A stretch of 64,000 nt of DNA from Stomoxys calcitrans (taxonomy: Eukaryota > Arthropoda > Insecta > Diptera > Muscidae). Under the pieces are notes generated by a model that saw only the letters and a program-made list of their open reading frames with translations, was not told the origin of the DNA and did no database searches. The DNA lies in NCBI RefSeq assembly GCF_963082655.1, contig NC_081552.1:61492930-61556929 (forward strand), written 5' to 3'. A program made the translations under genes and the position numbers. Positions within the stretch are counted from its first letter, which is position 1. Each line of letters opens with the position of its first letter. Positions 11,001 through 23,250 of the stretch are shown one piece after another.

Positions 11001-12544
11001 GGTGAACCGGGTCCGCTGCGCCTTCTTTAACTTCATATGGAACAAAATTATCCTTTGAATATTTTTTTTTCGACAATTAAAGAGCTTCTAGTGAAGTAAC
11101 AGGTTGCGAAAAGATTATATGCATATCGCTTGACTAACAGTATAACAATATATGTTATCTGTATCCAATATTATCTTTATTGTACTACGAATTCGCTCGG
11201 AGGTTTTAATGTCATTAAAGTTAGGATATTAGATGTACTCCGTTCTTAAAATATTTTATATCAGCCCGATATTCCCCCAATGATCTACTTTCAAATACCA
11301 TTTATTTAAACCCCATATTGCCATTTCTTTAAGGCGAGTTTATAGGCGTCCCCCAAACTCTTGGCCCAAAAATGGTTATCAAATTCGTTTTCTAATCTCA
11401 AATACCTTTCATTTGAGCCACATATTGTCATTGTGGGTAAATTTTTACCCTTTTGGTTTTTTTTTTTTTTGGCGAAGGGGCGGTGTTCCTAATACATGGT
11501 CCCACATTTGGATATCAGATTCGTATGTTACTCCCAAATACCTTTATTGGAGTCCAATATTGCGATGGTTAATAAATAATCGCTGTCTGTGGGGTATTTT
11601 GGGCAAGGGCTACCCCCACAGAAAGTTGGTCCCAAAAGTGGGTATCAATTCCGTGCTCTATTCTCCAAAACCATTCATTTGAGACCCACATTGACATGAT
11701 CGGTATATATTGCCGATTTTGGGGTGTTTTAGGGAATGGGTGGTCCCCCACACACTTTGCCCTGAAAATATATCAGCATGGTGCTCTATTCTCATATATC
11801 TCCAGTACCTTTCATTTGAACCCCATATTGCCATTGGCCTCGAAATTGGATATCAAATTCGTTTTCTAATCTCAAGTACCTTTCAAAAGTCAACAAATAT
11901 GTACGGTTTGGGGTATGGGCCCTAATAACTATCAATATCGATCCGCACTGTCTTGAAGACCCAATTGTCTTGGTGAGCAAATTCGTTCTATTTGGGGTTG
12001 TTATTGGGGTGTGACGTCCCCTAGTCAGTTGGTCTCGAACGTTGATATCAGATATCAGGTCTACTCTCAAATATCTTTCATTTGAGCCCCATTCTTCTAT
12101 AGTCGACAAAAATACCGGTTTGATGGCTGTTATGGGGGATGGGGTGGCCACTCAGTGACTTGGCCCTGAAAATATATATCAAATTCGTGTTCTACTCTAA
12201 AATAATTCTTATTACAGCCCCATATTGCAATGGTCAGCAGATACGTCCCATATGGGTGATGTTATGGGGGTGGGTTGGCCCTATACACACATTTTCCCAA
12301 ATATTGATATCACATTCGTGCTTTACTCCCAAATACCTTTCATTTGAGCCCCATATTGCTATGGTCGTAAATTTCCCCCCAGGAGCTTGGTCCCACATTT
12401 GGATATCAGATTCGTACTCTACTCGCAAATACCTTCCATTTGAGTCCCATATTGTCATGGTTAGTATATATGTCGGATTTTGGGGTGTTTTGGGGGTTGG
12501 GGTGATCCTCCAAACACTTGGTCCGACCATTGGTTATCATATTC
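11001..12544 (+). mobile_element. Family D element D1, left part
   Basis: Begins with the family D head (CCGGGTCCGCTGCGCC) and TTCGACAATTAAAGAGCTT, followed by many degenerate units with CCTTTCATTTGAGCCCCATATTG and GGGGTGTTTTGGGG. No protein domain was found in either strand. It is interrupted by A7 and continues at 13621. Confidence 0.7.
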
Positions 12545-13620
12545 TGAGACTCCATAAAGTATATATATTCTTGATCGTCGCGACATTTTATGTCGAACTA
12601 GCCATGTCCGTCCGTCTGTCTGTCGAAAGCACGCTAACTTCCGAAGGAGAAAAGCTAGCCGCTTGAAATTTTGCACAAATACTTCTTATTAGTGTAGGTT
12701 GGTTGGGCTATATCGGTCCATGTTTTGATATAGCTGCCATATAAAACGATCTTGGGTCTTGACTTCTTGAGCCTCTAGAGTGTGCAATTCTTATCCGATT
12801 TGAATGAAATTTTGCACGACGTGTTTTGTCATGATATTCATCAAATGTGCCGTGTATGGTTCAAATCGGTCCATAACCTGATATAGCTGCCATATAAACC
12901 GATCTTGGGTCTTGACTTCTTGAGCCTCTAGAGTGCGCAATTCTTATCCGATTGGAATGGAATTTTGCACGATGTGTTTTGTTATGATATTCAACAACTG
13001 TACCAAGTATGGTTCAAATCGGTGCATAACCTGATATAGCTGTCATATAAACCGATCTTGGATCTTGACTTCTTGAGCCTCTAGAGTGCGCAATTCTTAT
13101 CCGATTGGAATGAAATTTTGCACGACGTGTTTTGTTATGATATTCAACAAATGTGCCTAGTATGGTTCAAATCGGTCCATCTTTTGATATAGCTGCCATA
13201 TAAACCGATATGGAATCTTGACTTCTTGAGCCTCTAAAGGACGCAAATATTATCCGATTTGCCTGAAATTTTGTACTACGGATTCTCTCATGACCATTGA
13301 CATACGTGTTTATTATGTTCTGAATTGGTCTATAGGCCGATACAGCTCCCATATAAATCGATCTCTCTATTTTACTTCTTGAGCCCACAAAGGGCGCAAT
13401 TCTTATTCGAATTGGCTGACATTTTACACAGGTCTCCAACATATAATTTAATTGTGGTCAAAGCCGGACCATATCTTGATATCGCTCTTATATCAGGGGA
13501 AATCTTTTCATATATCCTTTTTTGCCTAAGAAGAAATGCCGGGAAAAGAACTCGACAAATGCGATCCATGGTGGAGGGATAAGATTCGGCCCGGCCGAAC
13601 TTTGCACGCTTTTACTTGTC
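12545..13620 (-). mobile_element. Family A element A7, inserted in D1
   Basis: Minus-strand copy lacking the hairpin end; it starts at TGAGACTCCATAAAG. (GTCY)n at 12606-12624 is short. The 5' end at 13607-13620 is complete. D sequence resumes on the far side, so this is a nested insertion with loss of the terminal ~60 bp. Confidence 0.82.
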
Positions 13621-13980
13621 TAATCCTAATTACCTTTCATTTGAGTCCCATATTGTCGTGATTGGTCTATATATGCATTCAGTAGGTTTTGGGGGTGTGG
13701 CGGCCCCCCTATGCACCCCATCCGAAATTTGGATACAAAATTTTTGTGTTTAGTGTGCTGTGAGAGGCAACACCACACAATACTTCGCCTAAATCGCACC
13801 ACCCATCTCCGAGATCTGGCGTTTCTGAAAATTAGGGTAAGAGGGTCCGTCCCCCTTTAAATATGAAAAATGTAGTACCCTATTTTCACCACGGTGTCAT
13901 TATGCACAATTTCAGCCCTTTTTGAGTCTTTATGGAACACACAAACAAACAAACCGACAAACAAGCACAAATTGATTTTT
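13621..13980 (+). mobile_element. Family D element D1, right part and tail
   Basis: Continues D1 (CCTTTCATTTGAGTCCCATATTG) and ends in the typical D tail: TTTGAGTCTTTATGGAACACAC in two parts around short CAAACAAA repeats, then CACAAATTGATTTTT. The tail runs directly into the hairpin end of A8. Confidence 0.75.
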
Positions 13981-14225
13981 ATACCCTCCACCATAGGATG
14001 GGGGGTATACTTTTTTCGTCATTCTGTTTGTAACTATTCGAAATATTCGTCTGAGACCCCATAAAGTATATATATTCTTGATCGTCGCGACATTTTATGT
14101 CGATCTAGCCATGTCCGCCCGTCTGTCCGTCCGTCTGTCCGTCCGTCTGTCCGTCCGTCTGTCTGCCGAAAGCACTCTAACTTCCGAAGGAGTAAAGCTA
14201 GCTGCTTGAAATTTTGCACAAATAC
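13976..14225 (-). mobile_element. Family A fragment A8 (3' end only)
   Basis: About 250 bp comprising hairpin, (TA)n, core, (GTCY)n at 14113-14165 and the first part of the next block, ending at CAAATACTTTTT. A second, complete hairpin end (A9) follows at once, so the 3' end is present twice in tandem. Confidence 0.82.
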
Positions 14226-15570
14226 TTTTTATACCCTCCACCATAAAATGGGGGTATACTAATTTCGTCATTCTGTTTGTAACTACTCGAAATATTCGTC
14301 TGAGACCCCATAAAGTATATATATTCTTGATCGCCGTGACATTTTATGTCGATCTAGCCATGTCCGTCCGTCTGTCCGTCCGTCCGTCCGTCCGTCCGTC
14401 TGTCTGTCGAAAGCACGCTAACTTCCGAAGGAGTAAAGCTAGCCGCTTGAAATTTTTCACAAATACTTCTTATTAGTGTAGGTCGGTTGGTATTGTAAAT
14501 GGGCCATATCGGTCCATGTTTTGATATAGCTGCCATATAGACCGATCTTGGGTCTTGACTTCTTGAGCCTCTAGAGTGCGCAATTCATATCCGATTGGAA
14601 TAAAATTTTGCACGACGTGTTTTGTTATGGTATCCAACAACTGCGCCAAGAATAGTTCAAATCGGTCCATAACTTAATATAGCTGCCATATAAACCGATC
14701 TTGGGTCTTGACTTCTTGAGCCTCTAGCTTGCGCAATTCTTATCCGATTGGAATGGATTTTCGCACGACGTGTTTTGTCATGATATTCATCAAATGTGCC
14801 GTGTATGGTTCAAATCGGTCCATAACCCGATATAGCTGCCATATAAACCGATCTTGGGTCTTGACTTCTTGAGCCTCTAGAGGGCACAATTCTTATCCGA
14901 TTTGAATGAATTTTTGCACGAAGTATTTCGTTGTGATATCCAACAACTGTGCCAAGTATGGTTCAAATCGGTCCATAACCTGATATAGCTGTCATATAAA
15001 CAGATCTGAGAATTTGACTTCTTGAGCTTTTAGAGGGCGCAATTCCTATCCGATTTGGCAGAAATTTTGCATGACGTATTTTATTTTTACTTTCAACAAC
15101 TGTGTCAAATAAGGTTCAAATCGGTTCATAACCTGATATAGCTGCCATATAAACCGATCTGGGATCTTGACTTCTTGACCCCTAGAGGTCGCAATTATTA
15201 TCCGATATGCCTGAAATTTTGTACGACGGATCCTCTCATGACCATCAACAAACGTGTTTATTATGGTCTGAATCGGTCTATAGCCCGATACAGATCCCAT
15301 ATAAATCGTTCTCTCTATTTTACTTCGTGAACCCCAATGGGCGCAATTCTTACACGAATTGGCTGAAATTTTACACAGGTCTCCAACATATAATTTAATT
15401 GTGGTCCGAACCGGACCATATCTTGATATCGTTTTAATAGCAGAGCAAATCTTTTCTTATATCCTTTTTTTGCCTAAGAAGAGATGCCGGGAAAAGAACT
15501 CGACAAATGCGATCCATGGTGGAGGGTATATAAGATTCGGCCCGGCCGAACTTAGGACGTTTTACTTGTT
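14226..15570 (-). mobile_element. Family A element A9, full length
   Basis: Complete minus-strand copy: hairpin at 14230-14258, (GTCY)n at 14358-14407, several ~153-bp units, and the palindrome near 15537-15552. The 5' tail reads TTAGGACGTTTTACTTGTT, a small variant. Confidence 0.85.
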
Positions 15571-15738
15571 ATTTTTAGGTTAATTTAAGAGAGCACACAA
15601 AATTTCGCTTAAATCGCACCACCCATCACCGAGATCTGGCATTTATGAAAATAAGGGTAAGGAGGAGGGTCCGCCCCCTTCAGATATCAAAAAGTTTAGT
15701 ACCCTATTTTCATCACGGGATCATTATTCATTATTCAA
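15571..15738 (+). repeat. Family D fragment D2, left part
   Basis: Matches the end region of D8 (TCGCACCACCCATC, CCGAGATCTGGC, GTCCGCCCCCTTCAGATATC). It is broken by the (TA)n tract and element B1; the D tail resumes at 17318. Confidence 0.7.
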
Positions 15739-15741
15739 AAA

Positions 15742-16021
<280 letters not shown>

Positions 16022-17295
16022 TAGGTATATAAATTCTTGATCAGCGTAAAAATCTAAGACGATCTAGACATGTCCGTCCGTCTGTCCGTCTGTCTGTTGA
16101 AATCACGCTACAGTCTTTAAAAATCGAGATATTGAGCTGAAATTTTGCAGAGATTCTTTTTTTGTCCATAACCAGTTTAAGTTCGAAGATGGGCTATATC
16201 GGACTATATCTTGATATAGCCCCCATATAGAACGATCCGCCGATTTAGGGTCTTAGGCCAATAAAAGCCACATTTATTATCCGATTTTGCTGAAATTTGG
16301 GACAATGAGTTGTGTTAGGCCTTTCAACATCCTCCGTCAATTTGGCCCAGATCGGTTTAGATTTGGATATAGCTGCAATATAGACCGATCCTCTGATTTA
16401 GGGTCTAAGGCCCATAAAAGCCACATTTATTATCCGGTTTCGCTGAAATTTGGATCAGTGAGTTGTGTTAGGCCCTTCGACATCCTTTGTCAATTTGGCC
16501 CAGATCGGTCCAGATTTGGATATAGCTGCCATATAGACCGATCCTCCGATTTGGGGTCTTAGGCCCACAAAAGCCGATTTTGATGAAATTCGGGACAGTG
16601 AATTGTGTTAAGCCCGTCGACATCCTCCGTCAATTTGGCTCAGATCGGTCCAGATTTGGATATAGTTGCCATATAGACCGATCCTCCGATTTATGGTGTT
16701 AGGCCCATAAAACCCACATTTATATCCGATTTTGCTAAAATTTGGGACAATGAGTTGTGTTAGCCCCTTCGACATCTTTCTTCAATTTGGTCCAGATCGG
16801 TTCAGATATGGATATAGCTGACATATAGACCGATATCTCGATTTAAATCTTGGCCCCATAAAAGGCGCATTTATTGTCCGATTTCGCCGAGATTTAGGAC
16901 AGTGATTTGTATTAGGCTCTTCAACATTTTTATGCAACTTGTCCCAAATCGGTCCAGATTTGGATATAGCTGCAATGTAGAGCAATATCTCTATTTAAAG
17001 TCTTGGCCCCATAAAAGGCGCATTTTCAATCCGATTTCACTGAAGTTTGACACAGTGTCTTACATTAGACTTTTCGACATCCGTGTCGTATATAGTTCAG
17101 ATCGGTTTATTTTAAGATTTAACTAGTATACTTATTAGTATTTATTCCAAATCGGAACCTATTTTGATAAAACTGATATGGGACATAAGGTATGAAATTT
17201 TCACCGAATTTCGATGAAAGGTGGTTTACATACATACCCGAGGTGGTGGGTATCCAAAGTTCGGCCCGGCCGAACTTAACGCCTTTTTAATTGTT
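16022..17295 (-). mobile_element. Family B element B1
   Basis: Minus-strand B element: core (TTGATCAGCGTAAAAATC) at 16034, (GTCY)n at 16073-16099, units with CGATCCTCCGATTTAGGG and GAGTTGTGTTAGGCC, and a 5' end with TACCCGAGGTGGTGGGTAT and the palindrome at about 17256-17275. The hairpin is replaced by the (TA)n expansion. B1 interrupts D2. Confidence 0.85.
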
Positions 17296-17317
17296 TTTTT
17301 TTTTTTGTAATATATAT

Positions 17318-17400
17318 TCAAGAAAATCGTTTCAGCCGTTTCTGAGTCTATAAGGAACGCACGAACAAACAAATCTACAAACAAACACAAATTGATTTTT
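17318..17400 (+). repeat. Family D tail, D2 right part
   Basis: Typical D tail (AAGAAAATCGTTTCAGCCG to CACAAATTGATTTTT). It again leads straight into the hairpin end of an A element. Confidence 0.75.
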
Positions 17401-18585
17401 ATACCCTCCACTATAAGATGGGGGGTATACTAATTTCGTCATTCTGTTTGTAGCTAATATTCGTCTGAGACCCCATAAAGTATATATATTCTTGATCGTC
17501 GTGACATTTTATGTCGATCTAGCCATGTCCGTCCGTCTGTCCGTATCTCCGTATGTCCGTCCGTCCGTCTGTCTGTCGAAAGCACGCTAACTTCCGAAGG
17601 AGTAAAGCTAGCCGCTTGAAATTTTGCACAAATACTTCTTATTAGTGTAGGTCGTTGGTATTGTAAATGGGCCATATCGGTCCATGTTTTGATATAGCTG
17701 TCATATAAACCGATATTGGGTCTTGACTTCTTGAGCCTCTAGCGTGCGCAAGTCTTATCCGATCACAATGAAATTTTGCACGACGTGCTTAGTTATTATA
17801 TCCAACAACTGTGCCAAGTATGGTTGAAATCGGTTCATAACCTGATATAGCTGCCATATAAACCGATCTTGGGTCTTGACTTCTTGAGCCTCTAGAGGGC
17901 ACAATTCTTATCCGATTTAAATGAATTTGTGCACGAAGTATTTCGTTATGATATCCAACAACTGTGCTAAGTATGGTTGAAATCGGTCTATAACCTGATA
18001 TAGCTGTCATATAAACAGATCTGGTTATTTGACTTCTTGAGCTTCTAGAGGGCGCGATTCCAATCCGATTTGGCTGAAATTTTGCATAGCGTATTTTATT
18101 TTTACTTTCAACAACTGTGTCAAATAAGGTTCAAATCGGTTCATAACCTGATATAGCTGCCATATAAACCGAACTGGGATCTTGACTTCTTGACCCCTAG
18201 AGGTCGCAATTATTATCCGATATGCCTGAAATTTTGTACGACGGATCCTCTCATGACCATCAACATAAGTTTTTATTATGGCCTGAATCGGTCTATAGCC
18301 CGATACAGATCCCATATAAATCGTTCTCTCTATTTTATTTCGTGAGCCCCAATGGGCGCAATTCTTATACGAATTGGCTGAAATTTTACATAGGTCTCCA
18401 ACATATAATTTAATTGTAGTCCGAACCGGACCATATCCTGATATCGTTTTAATAGCAGAGCAACTCTTTTCTTATATCCTTTTTTGCCTTAGAAGAGATG
18501 CCGGGAAAAGAACTCGACATATGCGATCCATGCTGCAGGGTATATAAGATTCGGCCCGGCCGAACTTAGCACGCTTTTACTTGTT
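17396..18585 (-). mobile_element. Family A element A10, full length
   Basis: Complete minus-strand copy: hairpin at about 17401-17429, (GTCY)n at 17528-17576 (interrupted by GTATCTCCGTATG), units, and palindrome near 18551-18566. Confidence 0.87.
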
Positions 18586-18607
18586 ATATATAAGAAGATA
18601 TATATTT

Positions 18608-19766
18608 TATTATACCCTCCACCATAAGATGGGGGGTATACTAATTTCGTCATTCTGATTGTAACTACTCGATATATTCGTCTGAGACCCCATAAAGTAT
18701 ATATATTCTTGATCGTCGTGAAATTTTATGTCGATCTAGCCATGTCTGTCCGTCCGCCCGTTTTCCGTCTGTCTGTCGAAAGCACGCTAACTTCCGAAGG
18801 AGTAAAGCTAGCCGCTTGAAATTTTGCACAAATACTTCTTATTAGTGTAGGTCGGTTGGTATTGTAAATGGGCCATATCGGTTCATGTTTTGATATAGCT
18901 GCCATATAAACCGATCTTGGGTCTTGACTTCTTAAGCCTCTAGAGTGCGCAATTCTTATCCGATTGGGATGAAATTTTGCACGACGTGTTTTGTTATGAT
19001 ATCCAACATCTGTGCCAAGTATGGTTCAAATCGGTACATAACCATATATAGCTGTCATATAAACCGATCTTGGGTCTTGACTTCCTGAGCCTCTGGAGTG
19101 CGCAATTCTTATCCGATTGGAATAAAATTTTGCACGACGTTTTTTGTTATTATATCCAACAACTGTGCCGAGTATGGTTGAAATCGGTTTATAACCTGAT
19201 ATAGCTGCCATATAAACCGATCTGGGGTCTTGACTTCTTGAGCCTCTAGAGTGCGCAATTCTTATCCGATTGGAATAAAATTTTGCACGATGTGTTTCGT
19301 TACGATATCCAACATCTGTGCCAAGTATGGTTCAAATCGGTCCATAACCATATATAGATGTCATATAAACCGATCTTGGGTCTTGACTTCTTGAGCTTCT
19401 AGAGGGCGCAATTCCTATCCGATTTGGCTGAAATTTTGCATGGCGTATTTTAAATGGGATCTGTATCGGTCTACAGCCCGATACGGATCCCATATAAATC
19501 GTTCTCTCTATTTTACTTCGTGAGACCCAATGGGCTCAATTCTTATACGAATTGGCTGAAATTTTACATAGGTCTCCAACATATAATTTAATTGTAGTCC
19601 GAACCGGACCATATCCTGATATCGTTTTAATAGCAGAGCAGCTCTTTTCTTATATCCTTTTTTTTTGCCTAAGAAGAGAAGCCGGGAAAAGAACTCGACA
19701 AATGCGATCCATGGTGGAGGGTATATAAGATTCGGCCCGGCCGAACTTAGCACGCTTTTACTTGTT
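18608..19766 (-). mobile_element. Family A element A11
   Basis: Minus-strand copy with both ends. (GTCY)n at 18746-18776 contains CCGCCCGTTTTCC. A deletion near 19450 removes part of the 5' block: the flank GGCGTATTTTAAATGGGATC joins two normally separate segments. Confidence 0.85.
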
Positions 19767-19771
19767 TTACT

Positions 19772-20596
19772 TTTTTTATACCCTCCACCATAGGATGGGG
19801 TGTATACTTATTTCGTCGTTCTGTTTGTAACTACTCGAAATATTCGTCTGAGACCCCATAAAGTATATATATTCTTGATCGTCGCGACATTTTATGTCGA
19901 TCTAGCCATGTTCGTCCGTCCGTCCGTCTGTCTGTCGAAAGTACTCTAACTTCCGAAGGAGTAAAGCTAGCAGCTTGAAATTTTGCACAAATACTTCTTA
20001 TTAGTGTAGGTCAATTGGTGTTGTAAATGGGCCACATCGGTCCATGTTTTGATATAGCTGCCATATAAACCGATCTTGGGTCGTGACTTCTTGAGTGCGC
20101 AATTCTTATCCGATTGGAATGAAATTTTGCACGATGTGTTTTGTTATGATATCCAACGACTGTGCCAAGTATGGTTCAAATCGGTTCATAACCTGAAATA
20201 GCTGTCATATAAGCAAATCTGGTGACTTGACTTCTTCAGTCTCTAGAGGGCGCAATACCTATCCGTTTTGGCTGAAATTTTGCATGACGTATTTTATTCT
20301 TACTTTCAACAAATTTGTCAAATAAGGTTCAAATCGGTTCATAACCTGTTATAGCTACCATATAAACCGATCTGGGATCTTGACTTCTTGGGCCCTTAGA
20401 GGTCGCAATTATTATCCAATTTGCCTGAAATTTTGTACGACGTATCCTCTCATGACCGTTAACATACGTGTTTATTATGGTCTGAATCGGTCTATAGCCC
20501 GATACAGCTCCCATATAAATCGATCTGTCTATTTTACTTCTTGGTGGAGGGTATATAAGATTCGGGCCGGCCGAACTTAGCACGCTTTTAGTTGTT
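19772..20596 (-). mobile_element. Family A element A12, internally deleted
   Basis: Minus-strand copy with hairpin and 5' end but shortened. Near 20530 the unit text TTTTACTTCTTG joins directly to GTGGAGGGTATATAAG, removing the ~150 bp that usually precede the 5' end. The 5' tail reads TTTTAGTTGTT. Confidence 0.83.
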
Positions 20597-20604
20597 TTGA
20601 TTTT

Positions 20605-20690
20605 TTGTTAATCTAAGTGTGCCAAAAAAATGTCGCTTAAATCGCCCTTCCCATCTCCGAGATCTGGTGTTTTTGAAAGTTATTGTTAAG
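20605..20690 (+). repeat. Family D fragment
   Basis: Short piece with TGTCGCTTAAATCGC, CATCTCCGAGATCTGG and a diverged continuation, matching the D region just before its tail. It abuts A12. Confidence 0.5.
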
Positions 20691-21040
20691 GCCTGCCATC
20701 TTGTGGGAAAATTAAAAAAATTTGCCAGTCTATATATTTGGTGCGGTGGCGATAGTTCTTACTATTAAACCATGTAAAACTTTTGAACAAAATTGTGTTG
20801 TCTAGCAACACGTCCTTTGGTGTTGTCTATCGATGAGCTATAAGTGGTTTCAATCTTAACGTTAAGGTTTGCAACTCCTCCTATCAGTCTGAACATCAGA
20901 AATTTTAGGAGTATGGCTGCCTACATATTTGTGTGTCCCCATACATTAATTAAAACACACAGTGTCCTTTTAGATCATTATGATTGGTCGTCTGTTTTTG
21001 GAGTGAGGTGGTCCATTGAATACAATATATGTTATTAAGC
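20691..21040. other. Unassigned intergenic DNA
   Basis: No ORF of note, no recognised repeat and no clear signal. A short direct repeat, TTGTGTTGTCTAGCAACAC and TGGTGTTGTCTATCGATG, lies near 20791-20834. Confidence 0.4.

Positions 21041-21077
<37 letters not shown>
21041..21077. repeat. (TA)n microsatellite
   Basis: Short TA run with one G interruption (TATATATGTATATA), adjacent to the start of family G sequence. Confidence 0.9.
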
Positions 21078-21094
21078 TATTAAGCAATTCTCTC

Positions 21095-21484
21095 CAGGAA
21101 GGATTTTCTTATAACTCTTAATATTACCGGTGAATTTCTTAGAAACCGGTTCAGATTTAGATATAGCTGCCATATATTTACATCGACTAACACAATATCT
21201 ATAGAGTTTGGTCGTAATCGGTTCAGATTTGGATATAGCCCCCATATATATTTTCGCCAGGTTTTGGGTCACTTGCAATAATGTTGTCATTTGTCAAACG
21301 TATTATAACAGTTCGAAAATATTTGCTCGAAACTTCATATTTCATTGTTTAATAATGAAAAAATTCGCCTAGCTCCATGAAAACTGGTTCAGAATTAAAT
21401 ATAGCATCCTCTTTGTACTTATAGGGAGGTGTAAGCTGTTATATAGTCGGCAACACCCGACTTCTGCTTTTCCTTTCTGGTTTT
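21095..21484 (-). mobile_element. Family G fragment (mini-me/Helitron-like)
   Basis: Two units with GGTTCAGATTTAGATATAGC and CCCATATATATTT. It ends with inverted arms AGTCGG/CCGACT around CAACAC at 21455-21472, then CTTCTGCTTTTCCTTTCTGG. This parallels the family A end (palindrome, then GCTTTTACTTGTT), so it is probably a more distant relative. Its 3' end is missing. Confidence 0.55.
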
Positions 21485-22600
21485 ATTATTACTTTTGCCT
21501 TCTCTCTTATTCTTATTTTGCTCTCTCGGTATTGAATCCTTCATATGCATATTAAAATCCTATTATATTAAAATCCTATTATGTATATCTCTATGTGTTT
21601 GCCTAGGATTAGCTTTAATTTGCATTTGAGGTCGGTCGAAGCGAAAACCAAAAAAAAAAAAATAATGAACGAAAATCGTTAACGCACTCTTTAATAAGAA
21701 GGCCAACGTAAAGTTTAACTGCTATTGCAACTGTTTAAGCGTTTGATAACAAATTTAAACACACATAACATCAAAAAAGAACAAATAAATAAAACAACAA
21801 AAAGAAAAAAAACGTTTATTCTTTTCTTTGGCAGTTGCGTTGCCGTTAACATTTATGGTTCAGAAAATAATTAGAACACTTTTTCACTTTTCACTTTGTT
21901 TTGGCTTGGCTGTTTTGACGTGCTTCTATAACTATTTGCATGTTTTTGAAAACAGTTTGCCATCATCATAAACTGCCAACGGGGGAAATAGGTGCACAGC
22001 GTTTATAAATCATTTTCATTTTGGCAAAAAAGAAAAAAATCAAAGGTTTGTCCCAAAGGGCAACCTAGTAGAAAACAAGCCAAACGTGTTTCCCAAAAGT
22101 ATGTGCAAATATTCTGGGAAAAGATTACCATCGCCTTTGATCGAGTACTTGGTTGAAAGTAGGGTATTTAACATATCACTACGGCCATTTACCCCAATTT
22201 GCATTTGCGTTTGGGGTTTTTGCTCAGCATGGCTGTTTTACCAGCACTTCCGTTTTGCCAACAATTTTATGCAAATTTCGACCGTCAGGAGTGGCGTACG
22301 TATATGTCCGCCGATGCATCTAATACAGATGAAACTAAACACATTTTGGCGTTTCATTATAAGGTTTCTAAGAAATTCTAACATACTGGAATTGAAAGGA
22401 AACGCATGAGACAGAAAGAGGTCAGAGGTGTAGAAATGATAGGGTACTTTTTATGCCACGATAAATAATGCAGAAAGAAATCAACGCGCAGAGACAAAGA
22501 CTGATGGAGAGACGAAGGCTCTTACTGTATAACCATACAGTAAGAGGGCTCCTATATAAGTTTCTGACCTTATAATGAAAATACCAATATTTATCATCAA
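21485..22600. other. Least repetitive stretch, no gene recognised
   Basis: About 1.1 kb of A/T-rich DNA without family A-F sequence. A 107-residue frame at 22086-22409 (+) and an overlapping shorter one show no motif, splice context or composition that I trust. The only structured item is a perfect inverted repeat at 22519-22546. It may be old unique host sequence. Confidence 0.45.
22519..22546. repeat. Perfect 12-bp inverted repeat
   Basis: CTCTTACTGTAT, a 4-bp spacer AACC, then its exact reverse complement. It lies about 75 bp beyond the C-terminal end of the mariner remnant, on its 3' side. Confidence 0.85.
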
Positions 22601-22616
22601 ACAATTTTTTAAATGA

Positions 22617-22890
22617 TTTTCAAAATATTCTCCATCGAAATTTATACACTTTAGCATACGCTCAAACCAGTTGTTAAAGCACTTTTTCCACTCTGTTTGA
22701 TAGATCTCCAAATAATGGTTATTGAACACTTCAACAGCATCTCCATGCGGGGAATTTTCTTCCTAATTTCTTCCTAATATGCAGGAATAGAAACTAGTAA
22801 TTGGCTTCCAAATTAGGGTTATATGGCGGATAACCCATCAATTTGACGTTTTGGCCGGTCATTTGGCTAAAGGCATGCCAAGTTCAGCTA
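22617..22890 (-). pseudogene. Mariner-like transposase remnant (C-terminal third)
   Basis: Read leftward from about 22880: TGQNVKLMGYPPYNPNLEAN, then after frame shifts FLFLHIRKKL and FNNHYLEIYQTEWKKCFNNW, KCINFDGEYFEN. Mariner-family (DD34D) transposases read about HPPYSPDLAP at the first block, where the D is the third catalytic residue. Here it is NPN, so the catalytic Asp is replaced by Asn. At least two frame changes and a stop confirm decay. No N-terminal domain or inverted repeats were found. Confidence 0.75.
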
Positions 22891-22974
22891 AGCTGACTCT
22901 TGGGAACCCACAACCATTCTGCTTAAAGTTTTCCCAAAGGGAAGGGCACCGTGTGCTTTATGTACCAAATTTCG

Positions 22975-23250
22975 GTTAGACCAGACAAAAATGTAGGGGC
23001 CGTAGGTGGTTAACTCGTAGATCGGCTTATATGGATCTCATAAGTCATAATAAAACACTACGTAATTATTTCCGCTAAATCGGATGACAACGCAGTGTCT
23101 AGGCGCTCAAGATGACAAATCGGGAGATCCGTTTAGAGCTATATCAGATATAAACCGATTTGGACCATATGACCGTAGGATGTAATAACAGAACATTGTT
23201 GTTATTTTATTCTGAAAATTGTAAATATGGTTCTCGATTTTTTTATCGCT
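22975..23250 (+). repeat. Old mini-me-like units (C-type), left part
   Basis: Diverged units: AGATCGGCTTATATGGATC, CTAAATCGGATGACAACGC, CAAATCGGGAGATCCGTTTA, AACCGATTTGGACCATATG. They continue at 23645 beyond the SINE, so the SINE inserted into them. Confidence 0.55.

Noticed and set aside
11001..13980. A Rep/helicase gene that would make the A, B or D elements autonomous Helitrons
   Set aside because: No HUH, helicase or replication-initiator motif was seen in any frame of these elements; all copies here appear non-autonomous. The Helitron link rests on architecture only.
22086..22409. 107-residue frame in the least repetitive region
   Set aside because: No recognisable domain, no splice or codon signal, and a second overlapping frame of similar quality.
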